A stretch of 64,000 nucleotides of DNA from Acidobacteriota bacterium (lineage in GTDB: Bacteria > Acidobacteriota > Vicinamibacteria > Fen-336), in the NCBI GenBank assembly GCA_011526565.1, contig WYBL01000009.1, positions 56,074-120,073 of the forward strand, read 5' to 3'. The notes under the pieces are model-generated. The model was not told the origin of the DNA. It ran no database searches and saw only the letters and a list, made by a program, of their open reading frames with translations. A program made the position numbers and the translations under genes. Of the stretch, positions 12,788 through 23,867 are shown in pieces; positions within the stretch are counted from its first letter, which is position 1, and the number at the start of each line of letters is the position of its first letter.

Positions 12788-13209
12788 CGACCGTGGTCCA
12801 CGAGACCGCGGCCGTCGAAGAGACGGCGGCCGTGGCGCGCGCGCTCGGCGCCGGGCTGCGCGGCGGGGAGGTGGTCCTCCTCCACGGCGAGTTGGGCGCC
12901 GGCAAGACGGCGTTCGTCAAGGGACTGGCCGAGGGGCTCGGCGCCGACCCGGGCGAGGTCGGGAGCCCGACGTTCGTGCTGCTGACCTGGTACCCGGGGC
13001 GCCTGAAGCTGTGGCACGCCGACCTCTATCGCCTGGGCGACGCGGACGCGAGCGAACTCGGGCTGGAGGAACTCCCGGGCTCCGACGGCGTGCTGGCGGT
13101 GGAGTGGGCCGAGCGCCTGCCGCGGCCCTGGTGGGCCCGGGCGATCACGGTCCGCATCGCGCACCGGGGTGAAGATCGACGCGAGGTGAGCGTGGAGCAG
13201 CCGGAGTGA
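12784..13209 (+). CDS. tsaE: tRNA threonylcarbamoyladenosine ATPase TsaE
   Basis: TsaE is the P-loop ATPase that activates the TsaBD complex making t6A37 on ANN-decoding tRNAs. The protein is 141 residues, the normal size, with Walker A GELGAGKT at 35-42, SPTFVL just after, and the conserved DLYRL and EWAERLP motifs. It starts at GTG 12784 inside the end of nnr and its stop overlaps the sulfatase GTG, so nnr, tsaE and the sulfatase are likely co-translated. tsaB and tsaD are not in the window. Confidence 0.96.
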   Translation: MTTVVHETAAVEETAAVARALGAGLRGGEVVLLHGELGAGKTAFVKGLAEGLGADPGEVGSPTFVLLTWYPGRLKLWHADLYRLGDADASELGLEELPGSDGVLAVEWAERLPRPWWARAITVRIAHRGEDRREVSVEQPE

Positions 13210-14645
13210 AGAGGGTCTTCTCGAGTGCCGCCGTCGTCGGCCTGGGGCTGGCGATCGTGGCCTGTCCCGGCCGCACACCGGAGCCGAAGGCCGCGCCCGC
13301 GGCGACGGAGCAGCGGCCGGCCGGCAACGGCTGGAACGTGCTGCTGCTGACCATCGACACGCTGCGTGCCGACCACCTCGGTGCCTACGGTTACGGGCGC
13401 CCCACCAGCCCCGTGCTGGACGCGCTCGCCGCCCGCGGCACGCTGTTCGAGCAGGCCTACACCTACTGGCCCAAGACGCGCGGCAGCTTCGTGATGATCC
13501 ACACGGGCCGCCACCCGTCGCTCAACGGCTACAGCAAGCACCACCCGATGCTGCTCGACTTCAACCCGACTCTCGCCAGCACCCTGGCCGAGGCCGGGTA
13601 CGACACCGCGGCCGTGGTCGACAACCCCAACGTCGCGGCCTCGCTGGGCTACGCGAAGGGCTTCTCGTCCTATCGCGAGACCTGGGAGGAGAAGGACCTC
13701 GCGACCGAGATGGACCGCACGCGGGCGATCACCGCGGCCGGTGTCTCGTACATCGGCAAGGCGCCGGCGGACAAGCCGTTCTTCCTGTGGCTCCACTACG
13801 TGAACCCGCACGCGCCCTACGACCCGCCGCCTCCGTACGACACCGCCTTCATGGACGAGGCGTCGCGCCGCGGTCCCGTGCTAGACGTGGTCTCCGGCTT
13901 CCACGGCGGCATTCCGAAGCAGTGGGCGATGCCGGGTCGCCGCAAGCTCTCGGAGTACGTGGCGCTCTACGACGGCGAGATCGCGACGGTCGACGCCGAG
14001 GTGGGCCAGGTGCTGCAGGCGCTCGAGCGCAGCCCGCACGCGGGCCGCACGCTGATCGTGGTCACTTCCGACCACGGCGAGAGCCTGGGCGAGAACGACT
14101 ACTACTTCGACCACGGCGAGGACGTGTTCGACCCATCGCTGCGCATCCCGCTGCTGGTGGTCGCCCCCGGGGCGCCGGCCGGCGTGCGCGTCGCGGAGCT
14201 GGCGTCGACGCTCGACCTGGTGCCGACCGTGCTCGACGCCGTCAAGGTCTCGTACCCGGCAGACCTCGCCGGGCGCAGCCTGTTCGGCGCGGTGGCCGGG
14301 GGGCGCGCGCCCGCGCGCGCCCGCCTCGACGCGCAGAACGACCGCAACCTCAGCGCCACCTTCGACGCGACCACGAAGGTGGTCGCGACGCCGGGCGAGG
14401 CCGGCCAGCGCTACGAGCTCTACGCGCGGGCTCGCGGCTCGGCAGACGAGAAGAAGGTCACCCGCGAGCGGCCCGACGAGCTGCGGCAGTGGCGCCGCGA
14501 ACTCGAGCTGTTCCTCGAGGCGCGCGACCGGGAGTGGACCGCGACCCGGCGCAAGCTGCAGGGGCGCAGCGGGGACGAGAAGCTCAGCCCCGAGGCCTGC
14601 GAGAACCTCAAGGCGCTCGGCTACGTCGTCGCCGGCTGTTCGTGA
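13206..14645 (+). CDS. sulfatase-fold (alkaline phosphatase superfamily) lipoprotein
   Basis: This is a 479-residue secreted hydrolase or transferase of the sulfatase family. The N-terminal lipoprotein signal ends at C20 (IVAC), followed by a Pro/Ala spacer. The metal-binding TIDTLRADHLG (D51, D56) and the later SDHGESLGEND motif are present. At the nucleophile position the chain reads PKTRGSFVMIHTG, with Thr91 where true sulfatases have Cys or Ser. Threonine is usual in the phosphoglycerol and phosphoethanolamine transferase branch, so a phospho-substrate is more likely than a sulfate ester. GTG 13206 has a GGAG eight bases upstream. It overlaps tsaE before and the DapD-like gene after. Confidence 0.85.
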   Translation: MKRVFSSAAVVGLGLAIVACPGRTPEPKAAPAATEQRPAGNGWNVLLLTIDTLRADHLGAYGYGRPTSPVLDALAARGTLFEQAYTYWPKTRGSFVMIHTGRHPSLNGYSKHHPMLLDFNPTLASTLAEAGYDTAAVVDNPNVAASLGYAKGFSSYRETWEEKDLATEMDRTRAITAAGVSYIGKAPADKPFFLWLHYVNPHAPYDPPPPYDTAFMDEASRRGPVLDVVSGFHGGIPKQWAMPGRRKLSEYVALYDGEIATVDAEVGQVLQALERSPHAGRTLIVVTSDHGESLGENDYYFDHGEDVFDPSLRIPLLVVAPGAPAGVRVAELASTLDLVPTVLDAVKVSYPADLAGRSLFGAVAGGRAPARARLDAQNDRNLSATFDATTKVVATPGEAGQRYELYARARGSADEKKVTRERPDELRQWRRELELFLEARDREWTATRRKLQGRSGDEKLSPEACENLKALGYVVAGCS

Positions 14646-15457
14646 GCCGCGGGCTCCGCGACCGCGTCCTGGCGCTCGCGGCGTTGCCCCCGACCGCGTG
14701 GGGCGAGGCCGCGCTGGCGGCCTTCGAGGAGCTGATCGCCGGTCTCGAGGCGGGGGAACTGAGGCCCAGCGAAGAGGGCGACGACGGCTGGTTCGGTCAC
14801 GCCTGGGTCAAGGCCGGCCTCGGATTCGGCATGCGCCTCGGCCGCGTCATCGAGGCCGAACTCGGGCCCCTGCGCTTCCTCGAGATCGACACCCTGCAGC
14901 CGCGCTCGCTGCCCGCCTCGGGCGGCCCGCTGGTGCGGCCGGGCGTCCACGTCGGCCGCGGCGCGACGCTGCGGGCGCGGGCGTTCCTCGACCTCGGCGC
15001 CCGCATCGGCGAGGAGGCCGAGATCGGGCCCGGCGCCTGGGTCGGGCCCTGCGTCCACGTGGGACGGCGGGCGGCGGTCCGGGCCGGCGCGGTGCTGGCC
15101 GCCGACCTGGAGCCGCCCGGGACCCTGTCGCCCGTGCTGTGCGAAGGCGCGTGGGTGGGCGCCGGCGCCCTCGTCGAAGGGCCTGTGGTGCTCGACCGGC
15201 ACACGGTGGTTGCCCCCGGCGCCGTGGTTTCAGCCTCGCTGCCGGTCTTCGACCTGGCGCGCCGCGAGCGAGTGCGGCGCGTCCCGGGCGGACCGCTGCG
15301 CTTTCCGGAGCGAGCGGTCGTGATGCGCGGGTCGCGCCGTTCGGCTCATCCCTACGCCGAGCGCGCGGGCCTCGCCCTGGAGGCGCTGGTGATCGCTGGC
15401 TATCGCGAGGACGACGAGGGACCGGAGGAGGCGCTGCTGCGGCTGTCGGCTACTTGA
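14642..15457 (+). CDS. dapD: DapD-family tetrahydrodipicolinate N-succinyltransferase
   Basis: DapD transfers succinyl from succinyl-CoA to tetrahydrodipicolinate in the lysine/diaminopimelate pathway. The 271 residues match DapD length. A short helical N-terminus with DGWFGHAWVKAGL (the DapD W[LV]KxA segment) precedes a left-handed beta-helix of hexapeptide repeats (about residues 98-205). CEGAWVGAGALVEG corresponds to the family's NCFIGARSEVVEG. Several conserved DapD loop residues differ, so a related acyltransferase is possible. GTG 14642 overlaps the sulfatase stop. The 3' end overlaps the convergent radical SAM gene by eight bases. Confidence 0.75.
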   Translation: MSRGLRDRVLALAALPPTAWGEAALAAFEELIAGLEAGELRPSEEGDDGWFGHAWVKAGLGFGMRLGRVIEAELGPLRFLEIDTLQPRSLPASGGPLVRPGVHVGRGATLRARAFLDLGARIGEEAEIGPGAWVGPCVHVGRRAAVRAGAVLAADLEPPGTLSPVLCEGAWVGAGALVEGPVVLDRHTVVAPGAVVSASLPVFDLARRERVRRVPGGPLRFPERAVVMRGSRRSAHPYAERAGLALEALVIAGYREDDEGPEEALLRLSAT

Positions 15458-17003
15458 CGCCGATGCACTTCGCGCACACGTCGAGCAGCCGGCCCTCGAG
15501 CATGTCCTGCTTGCGGCGCTTCAGCGCCTCGCCCGTCCAGACGGACTCGATCGACTCGCGGAACACGTTCGCGATCTTGGTGCCGCCCTCGTAGTCGGTG
15601 CAGCAGGAGACCACGTCTCCGTTCCACTGGATCACGAACTGGTCGTAGGGCGCCGGGCAGTAGGTGTCCTTGACCTCGGCCAGCTTGTGGCCGCCGATCA
15701 CGTTGCCCCACGAGTGACAGCGCTTCCAGATCAGCGTCACGCCGTCGAGCAGGTCGTAGCGGCTGCCGTTCTCGTCGGCGTCGAGGAACGCGCGGCTCTC
15801 GAGCGTCGCCCAGTCGTGCTCTCGCGGGGTGAGCCCGTGGCGCTGCTCGAGTTCCTGCGTGAAGGAGATCCAGTCGCGCAGGAAGGCCTTGGCCTGCTCG
15901 TCCTCGCTGACGATCGCGTAGCCGTCGGCGTGCTTGGTGTTCATGATGTCGATCTCGAGCCGCGTGCGGGCGCCCTTCGCCACCTTGCGCTCGACGGCCA
16001 TCCGCACCTTGTCGCGGTAGGCGTCGAACTTCAGGCTGGGGGCCTTGCGGGTCTTGAACGACTCGGCGTCCGGCGTCTGGTACGAGAGGATCAGGTTGGT
16101 CAGGCCTGCGTCGTACAGGGCGTCGACGTTCTTTTCGGTCAGCAGCCCGCAGTTGGTGTTGAGCTCGATGCCCACCCCGCGCGACTCGGCGTGGGCGACG
16201 ATCTCGGCCAGGTCGGGGTGCAGGAAGGGCTCGCCCATCTGGTGCAGCTTGACGGGGTAGAGCGGGCCCAGCCGCGGGCGCTTCTCGGCGATCTCGTCCA
16301 GGATGCGGAACGCCTTCTGCTTCTTCATGAAGCCGCGCTTGCGGCCCATGATGTCGTCGGGGCACCAGGTGCACTTGAAGTTGCAGGCGTTGGTGATCTC
16401 GATGAACAGGTAGTTGATCGGGTAGAAGCGGCCCGGCAGCTTGCGCAGTTCGGGCAGCGGCGCCACGGCGGGGAAGGCGGAGATGTCGGAAGGCGGCGCG
16501 AGGCGCGCGCGCAGCGCGCGGACCTTCACGTCCTCGCGGAACTCGACGCGGAACGAGGCATCGTGGTTCTGGAGCCGGCCGGGAGCGAAGTCGGGCAGCG
16601 GGAACAGCGCCCTGCGGAAGTGGGCGAGGCCCTGGCCGGACCCGCTCCAGCGCTGCTCGGCGCCCTTGTAGAGGCCGTCGAACTCGGCGCCACGGTCGGC
16701 GGAGGCGTACTGCACGCGGAAGCGCGCGTACGACGCGCCGTGATACTCGATCTCGAGCCACAGCCCTGCCGTCGCGCGCTCGCGGAAGCGCTCGGGCAAC
16801 GTGAAATAGAGGTAGTGGGCGTCCTCCGCGGGCGTCAGCACGGGCTGCCCGCCGGCGGTGGCGAGCTGCCAGCGGCCGTCGCCGGCGTTCGGCACGCCGA
16901 TCGGCCCGGACGGGCCTTCCGGCCCGACCCGGAGTTCGAGATCCTCTTCGCCGCCGAGCAGCCCGCGGAGCGCGCCGGTGACGCGGGCGAAGGCCGTGCT
17001 CAT
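15450..17003 (-). CDS. radical SAM/SPASM protein with N-terminal beta-rich domain
   Basis: This is a 517-residue iron-sulfur enzyme. Residues 1-190 form a non-catalytic, beta-rich region of unknown fold. The radical SAM core then starts at C207, C211 and C214 (CNFKCTWC), the ligands of the SAM-binding cluster. A C-terminal SPASM-type cysteine set (CPAPYDQF, SCCTDYEGG, VCAKC) would hold extra clusters. SPASM enzymes modify peptides, proteins or small molecules; nothing in the sequence or neighbours names the substrate. The start ATG overlaps the stop of the upstream secreted protein gene (ATGA), so the two are co-translated. Confidence 0.85.
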   Translation of the reverse strand: MSTAFARVTGALRGLLGGEEDLELRVGPEGPSGPIGVPNAGDGRWQLATAGGQPVLTPAEDAHYLYFTLPERFRERATAGLWLEIEYHGASYARFRVQYASADRGAEFDGLYKGAEQRWSGSGQGLAHFRRALFPLPDFAPGRLQNHDASFRVEFREDVKVRALRARLAPPSDISAFPAVAPLPELRKLPGRFYPINYLFIEITNACNFKCTWCPDDIMGRKRGFMKKQKAFRILDEIAEKRPRLGPLYPVKLHQMGEPFLHPDLAEIVAHAESRGVGIELNTNCGLLTEKNVDALYDAGLTNLILSYQTPDAESFKTRKAPSLKFDAYRDKVRMAVERKVAKGARTRLEIDIMNTKHADGYAIVSEDEQAKAFLRDWISFTQELEQRHGLTPREHDWATLESRAFLDADENGSRYDLLDGVTLIWKRCHSWGNVIGGHKLAEVKDTYCPAPYDQFVIQWNGDVVSCCTDYEGGTKIANVFRESIESVWTGEALKRRKQDMLEGRLLDVCAKCIGVK

Positions 17004-17977
17004 CGCGCGGCCTCCGGGCCCAGCTCGAGGGTGCCGGCGATGCGGTCGAACCAGCGCGCGTAGCGGTGGAAGACGTCTTCCCGCGCCTCGTAGGAGAGCA
17101 CGTAGCCGCGCCCGTCGCGGACCCGGTAGTAGCGCTTGACGCGCACCCCCGAGAGCTGGGTCTCGCTCTTCATCACGTCGACGAACCCGTCCTGCCACGT
17201 GGCGTGGGACACGACGCTGTAGGAATCCCCGAGCTTCATGCGAACGTCATTGTAGAACGCGTCGGCGTTCGCGACCGCCGCCGGCAGCTTCTCGACGGTG
17301 ACGGAGAAGGAGGCGTGGACGGGCTGGCCGTTCGTGTCGCGGGCCATCAGCGGCGACGTGTGGACCACCAGCAGCCGCTCGTCGCCTGCGAAGCGTCGGG
17401 CCTCGGGCCAGCTCTCCGGCACCCGCAGCGCGAAGCCGTGGCCGGCCTCGCGGCGCAGCGGCCAGTCCTCCGGGCGCTCGACCCGGAGCCCGGCCTGCAT
17501 TCGCTCCAGCGTCGGCAGGAAGGCCTCGAGCTCCGGCCGTGGCCCGCGGGCGTGCAGGCCGTACAGGCGGTCTCCCGCCTCGAGCAGCAGCAGCGCGTGC
17601 GCCGTGCGCCCGTCGGCGTCGGCGTAGCGGTACTCGCGGCCGGCGAGGCCGGCCTGGCGGACCTCGCGCTCCGACTCCTTCGCGCCGCCCTCCAGGTACG
17701 TCGTCGCGTAGTCGCCCAGGGCGCGCCCCGAGAGCGGTCCGACGAACAGCATTACGCTGACCCCGTGCGCCGGGCCGGCGGCACCGGCGGGCGGCAGGAA
17801 GTAGCGGTACCACTGCCCGTCCTTGACGTCCTGCTCCGTGGTCCAGCCGGCGGGATAGGGGAGCGAGAGGGAGCCCGCGTCGTCGTAGCTGAGGAGCAGG
17901 GCCTCGGCCCCGGGCCGGCAGGCGGGACCGGCGAGCGCGGCGGCCAGCGCCACCGCCAGGAGCATCCGCTTCCGCAC
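17000..17977 (-). CDS. secreted PsbP-like protein of unknown function
   Basis: This 325-residue exported protein has a basic n-region (RKR), hydrophobic core and C20 near the cleavage site; the lipobox is imperfect (GPAC), so lipidation is uncertain. The mature part seems to contain two related halves. Each starts with a Pro-x-[GS]W segment (LPYPAGWTTEQ, LRVPESWPEAR), typical of PsbP/DUF1795 proteins, which stabilise or sense envelope or photosystem components. The start is GTG 17977; an ATG at 17965 would remove the basic n-region. It sits one base from guaB and overlaps the radical SAM gene, which may act with it. Confidence 0.6.
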   Translation of the reverse strand: MRKRMLLAVALAAALAGPACRPGAEALLLSYDDAGSLSLPYPAGWTTEQDVKDGQWYRYFLPPAGAAGPAHGVSVMLFVGPLSGRALGDYATTYLEGGAKESEREVRQAGLAGREYRYADADGRTAHALLLLEAGDRLYGLHARGPRPELEAFLPTLERMQAGLRVERPEDWPLRREAGHGFALRVPESWPEARRFAGDERLLVVHTSPLMARDTNGQPVHASFSVTVEKLPAAVANADAFYNDVRMKLGDSYSVVSHATWQDGFVDVMKSETQLSGVRVKRYYRVRDGRGYVLSYEAREDVFHRYARWFDRIAGTLELGPEAAR

Positions 17978-17978
17978 G

Positions 17979-19442
17979 CTACTCGAGCCGGTAGTTGGGG
18001 GCCTCCTTCGTGATCGTCACGTCGTGCACGTGGCTCTCCTTGAGCCCGGCGCTCGTGATCTTCACGAAGCGGGTGCGGGTCTGCAGCTCGCGGATGTCGG
18101 CCGTTCCGCAGTAGCCCATGCCCGCGCGGAGGCCGCCGACGAGCTGCAGGATCATGGCGTGCAGCGGGCCCTTGTACGGCACCATGCCCTCGATGCCCTC
18201 GGGCACCAGCTTGCCGACGTTGCCCTCGAACTCCTGGAAGTAGCGGTCCTTCGAGCCCTGCTTCATGGCCGCCAGCGAGCCCATGCCGCGGTAGCTCTTG
18301 AAGGAGCGGCCCTGGCGCAGGATCAGCTCGCCCGGGCTCTCGTCGGTGCCCGCGAACAGCGAGCCGATCATGACCGAGTCAGCGCCGACGGCGATCGCCT
18401 TGACCACGTCTCCGGAGAACTTGATGCCGCCATCGGCGATCACCGGCACGCCGAGCGGCCGACAGGCGCGCGCGGCCTCGGCCACGGCGGTGATCTGCGG
18501 CATGCCCGCGCCCGAGACGATGCGGGTCGTGCAGATCGAGCCCGGGCCCATGCCGACCTTGACGGCGTCGACGCCGGCCTCGGCGAGCTCGCGGGCGCCC
18601 TCGTAGGTGCCGACGTTGCCGGCGATTACCTCGAGGTCGGGGAAGGCCTTCTTCACCTTCTCGATCGTCTCCAGCACCTTCTTCGTGTGGCCGTGGGCGG
18701 TGTCGATCGCCACCACGTCGACCTTCACTTCGACGAGAGCCGCGGTGCGCTCCAGCACCTCGGGGCCGACCCCGATCGCCGCCCCGACCCGCAGCCGGCC
18801 CAGCGAGTCCTTGCAGGCGCTCGGGTACTTGATCTGCTTCTGGATGTCCTTGACGGTGATCAGGCCCTTGAGGTTGCCCTCGGCGTCGACCACCAGCAGC
18901 TTCTCGACCTTGTGGCGGTGGAGGATCTCCTTCGCCTGCTCGAGCGTGGTGCCGACCGGGACCGTGATCAGGTCGTCCTTGGTCATCAGCTCGTCGACCC
19001 GCAGCTCGGTGCGGGTCTCGAAGCGCAGGTCGCGGTTGGTCAGGATGCCGACCAGCCGGGTGCCGACCGTGACCGGGACGCCGCTGATCCGGTAGCGGGC
19101 CATCACGTCGAGGGCGTCGGCGACGCGGGCGTCGGGCGCCACGGTGACCGGGTCGACGATCATGCCGGACTCCGAGCGCTTGACCTTGTCGACCTCGGCC
19201 GCCTGCTGCTCGACCGTCATGTTCTTGTGGATGATGCCGAGCCCGCCCTCCTGGGCCAGGGCAATCGCGAGGTGCGCCTCGGTGACGGTGTCCATCGCGG
19301 CCGAGACGATCGGCACCTTGAGGCCGATGTTGCGGGTCAGGCGGGTGGTGATGTCGACGTCCGACGGCAGCACCTCGGAGCGCTGCGGCACCAGCAGGAT
19401 GTCGTCGAAGGTCAACGCCTCGGTGATGCGGTCCTCGATCAT
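17979..19442 (-). CDS. guaB: IMP dehydrogenase
   Basis: GuaB oxidises IMP to XMP with NAD+, the committed step of GTP synthesis. The 487 residues give the standard architecture: a TIM barrel split by a pair of CBS domains (about 95-205) that sense purine nucleotides. The catalytic cysteine is C304 in [13 protein letters not shown], and the flap is near residue 400 ([10 protein letters not shown]). ATG 19442 is preceded by AGGAG at correct spacing. An in-frame extension up to 19535 runs through the palindromic repeats and is rejected. Confidence 0.98.
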   Translation of the reverse strand: MIEDRITEALTFDDILLVPQRSEVLPSDVDITTRLTRNIGLKVPIVSAAMDTVTEAHLAIALAQEGGLGIIHKNMTVEQQAAEVDKVKRSESGMIVDPVTVAPDARVADALDVMARYRISGVPVTVGTRLVGILTNRDLRFETRTELRVDELMTKDDLITVPVGTTLEQAKEILHRHKVEKLLVVDAEGNLKGLITVKDIQKQIKYPSACKDSLGRLRVGAAIGVGPEVLERTAALVEVKVDVVAIDTAHGHTKKVLETIEKVKKAFPDLEVIAGNVGTYEGARELAEAGVDAVKVGMGPGSICTTRIVSGAGMPQITAVAEAARACRPLGVPVIADGGIKFSGDVVKAIAVGADSVMIGSLFAGTDESPGELILRQGRSFKSYRGMGSLAAMKQGSKDRYFQEFEGNVGKLVPEGIEGMVPYKGPLHAMILQLVGGLRAGMGYCGTADIRELQTRTRFVKITSAGLKESHVHDVTITKEAPNYRLE

Positions 19443-19459
19443 CTGGCTGCTCCTATCGG

Positions 19460-19560
19460 GTTCCGGCGCCGGAGCGAATCCGGCGCCGGTCCCATGGGGG
19501 CTCCGTCGGACGACTTCGGCCTCCTCCGCCCCCAAACCCCCGCCGGGTTCCGGCGCCGGA
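19460..19560. repeat. three copies of a 12-base palindrome between secA and guaB
   Basis: The palindrome TCCGGCGCCGGA occurs exactly at 19462-19473 and 19549-19560. A third copy with one end mismatch is at 19479-19490. The first and last sit in a longer direct repeat, GGGTTCCGGCGCCGGAG. The region lies downstream of secA and upstream of the guaB Shine-Dalgarno. It could form hairpins in the guaB leader, end secA transcripts or bind a dimeric regulator. No T-tract follows the hairpins, so a classical terminator is not supported. Confidence 0.6.
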
Positions 19561-19581
19561 GTGATGCGGTGCGGGGGCTGG

Positions 19582-22785
<3,204 letters not shown>

Positions 22786-22913
22786 GTCCTTCCAGGAAGC
22801 CGCGGGCGGCCGGCGGGAGCCCCGGGCAGGCGGAGCTCCGCGGGGAGCGGGGAGATCGGGTGTGGGATGCCGTCACGGCTCCCGGGGCAGGGCATCACGG
22901 CCGGTAGACGGCT

Positions 22914-22922
22914 AGGATACCA
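22914..22922 (-). promoter_or_regulatory. extended -10 element upstream of secA
   Basis: On the minus strand this reads TGG-TATCCT, an extended -10, about 130 bases before the secA start. No good -35 hexamer is visible at 17-18 bases. The same TGN-TAKCMT form recurs elsewhere in the window, which supports the call. Confidence 0.4.
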
Positions 22923-22941
22923 ACGAACGGCCCTGCCCTGG

Positions 22942-23829
22942 CTATCCGAAGGAGCGGTACTCGTCCAGGATGTAGTGGATCGGGTTCTGGGCCTGGTCGC
23001 GCACCCAGACCTCGTAGTGGAGGTGAGGGGCGGTCGATCGCCCGGTCGACCCCACGAAGCCGATCACCTCGCCTCGCCGCACCCGCTGTCCGGGTCGGAC
23101 GTTGAACCGGGACATGTGCCCGTAGCGGGTGACGACGCCGAAGCCGTGGTTGATCACGATCGCGTTGCCGTAGGCGCCCGCGACCCCCGCGGAAACCACC
23201 AGCCCGTCGGCCGGCGCCACGATGCGGGTCCCGGCCGGGCTCGAGATGTCCAGGCCGGGGTGGAAGTCGCGCTGGCTCGTGAACGGGTCCTGGCGGCTTC
23301 CGAAGTGCGACGAGAGGTAGCCGCGGACCGGCCAGATCGACGGGGTGGCCGCCAGCAGCGCCCGCTGGTCGCGGTAGAACTCCTCCAGCTTCGAGGACTT
23401 GCGCTCCAGCTCGCTGAGGTTGCGGTTCAGCAGCGGCAGCGACGCCCGCGGCGCCTGCGACTCGACCCCCAGCACGCCGCCGAGCCCGGCCGAAGGGGCG
23501 GCCGAGGGCACCACCGTTTCCAGGCCGGCCATCACGCCGAGCTTGGCGACCATGCGCTCCAGCCCCTCGACCTTGGTCTGGAGCTGTCCGGCGTGGCGCT
23601 CGTATTCCTGGTTGCGGGCCTGCAGGCTCTCGTTTTCGGAGCGGAGGCGGTGGAGCTCGGCGACCTCGTAGGCCATCGTCGCGTAACGTCCCACCACGAC
23701 TAGGAAAACGAGGGCTGCGAGGGCCACGGCGCCGCCGGCCCAGCGGGCCAGCCTGAGGGGAACCTGGATCTTCCTGAACCGCGCCTTGGCGTGCGGGACG
23801 ACGATCAGGGTGAAGAAGTCGTTGGCCAT
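22942..23829 (-). CDS. membrane-anchored M23 (LytM-type) metallopeptidase
   Basis: This is a 295-residue periplasmic endopeptidase-like protein. A short cytoplasmic segment leads to one membrane helix (about 32-48), then a coiled coil (52-100, continuing 133-160) and a C-terminal M23 domain. The zinc and catalytic residues are intact: H190 and D194 (FHPGLD), H238 and HLH at 269-271. It is therefore likely an active peptidoglycan endopeptidase rather than a degenerate EnvC/NlpD-type activator. Coiled coil plus M23 is typical of cell-shape and division hydrolases. It lies between comM and secA, all on the minus strand. Confidence 0.9.
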   Translation of the reverse strand: MANDFFTLIVVPHAKARFRKIQVPLRLARWAGGAVALAALVFLVVVGRYATMAYEVAELHRLRSENESLQARNQEYERHAGQLQTKVEGLERMVAKLGVMAGLETVVPSAAPSAGLGGVLGVESQAPRASLPLLNRNLSELERKSSKLEEFYRDQRALLAATPSIWPVRGYLSSHFGSRQDPFTSQRDFHPGLDISSPAGTRIVAPADGLVVSAGVAGAYGNAIVINHGFGVVTRYGHMSRFNVRPGQRVRRGEVIGFVGSTGRSTAPHLHYEVWVRDQAQNPIHYILDEYRSFG

Positions 23830-23867
23830 TCGAACCGCGGGAAACTAGCAGACTTTCTCCAGTCCGG

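Noticed and set aside
22885..22938. Inverted repeat GGGCAGGGC/GCCCTGCCC upstream of secA as a terminator or SecM-like control
   Set aside because: The loop is 36 bases, no T-tract follows and no secM-like leader peptide is seen; chance is likely at this GC content.
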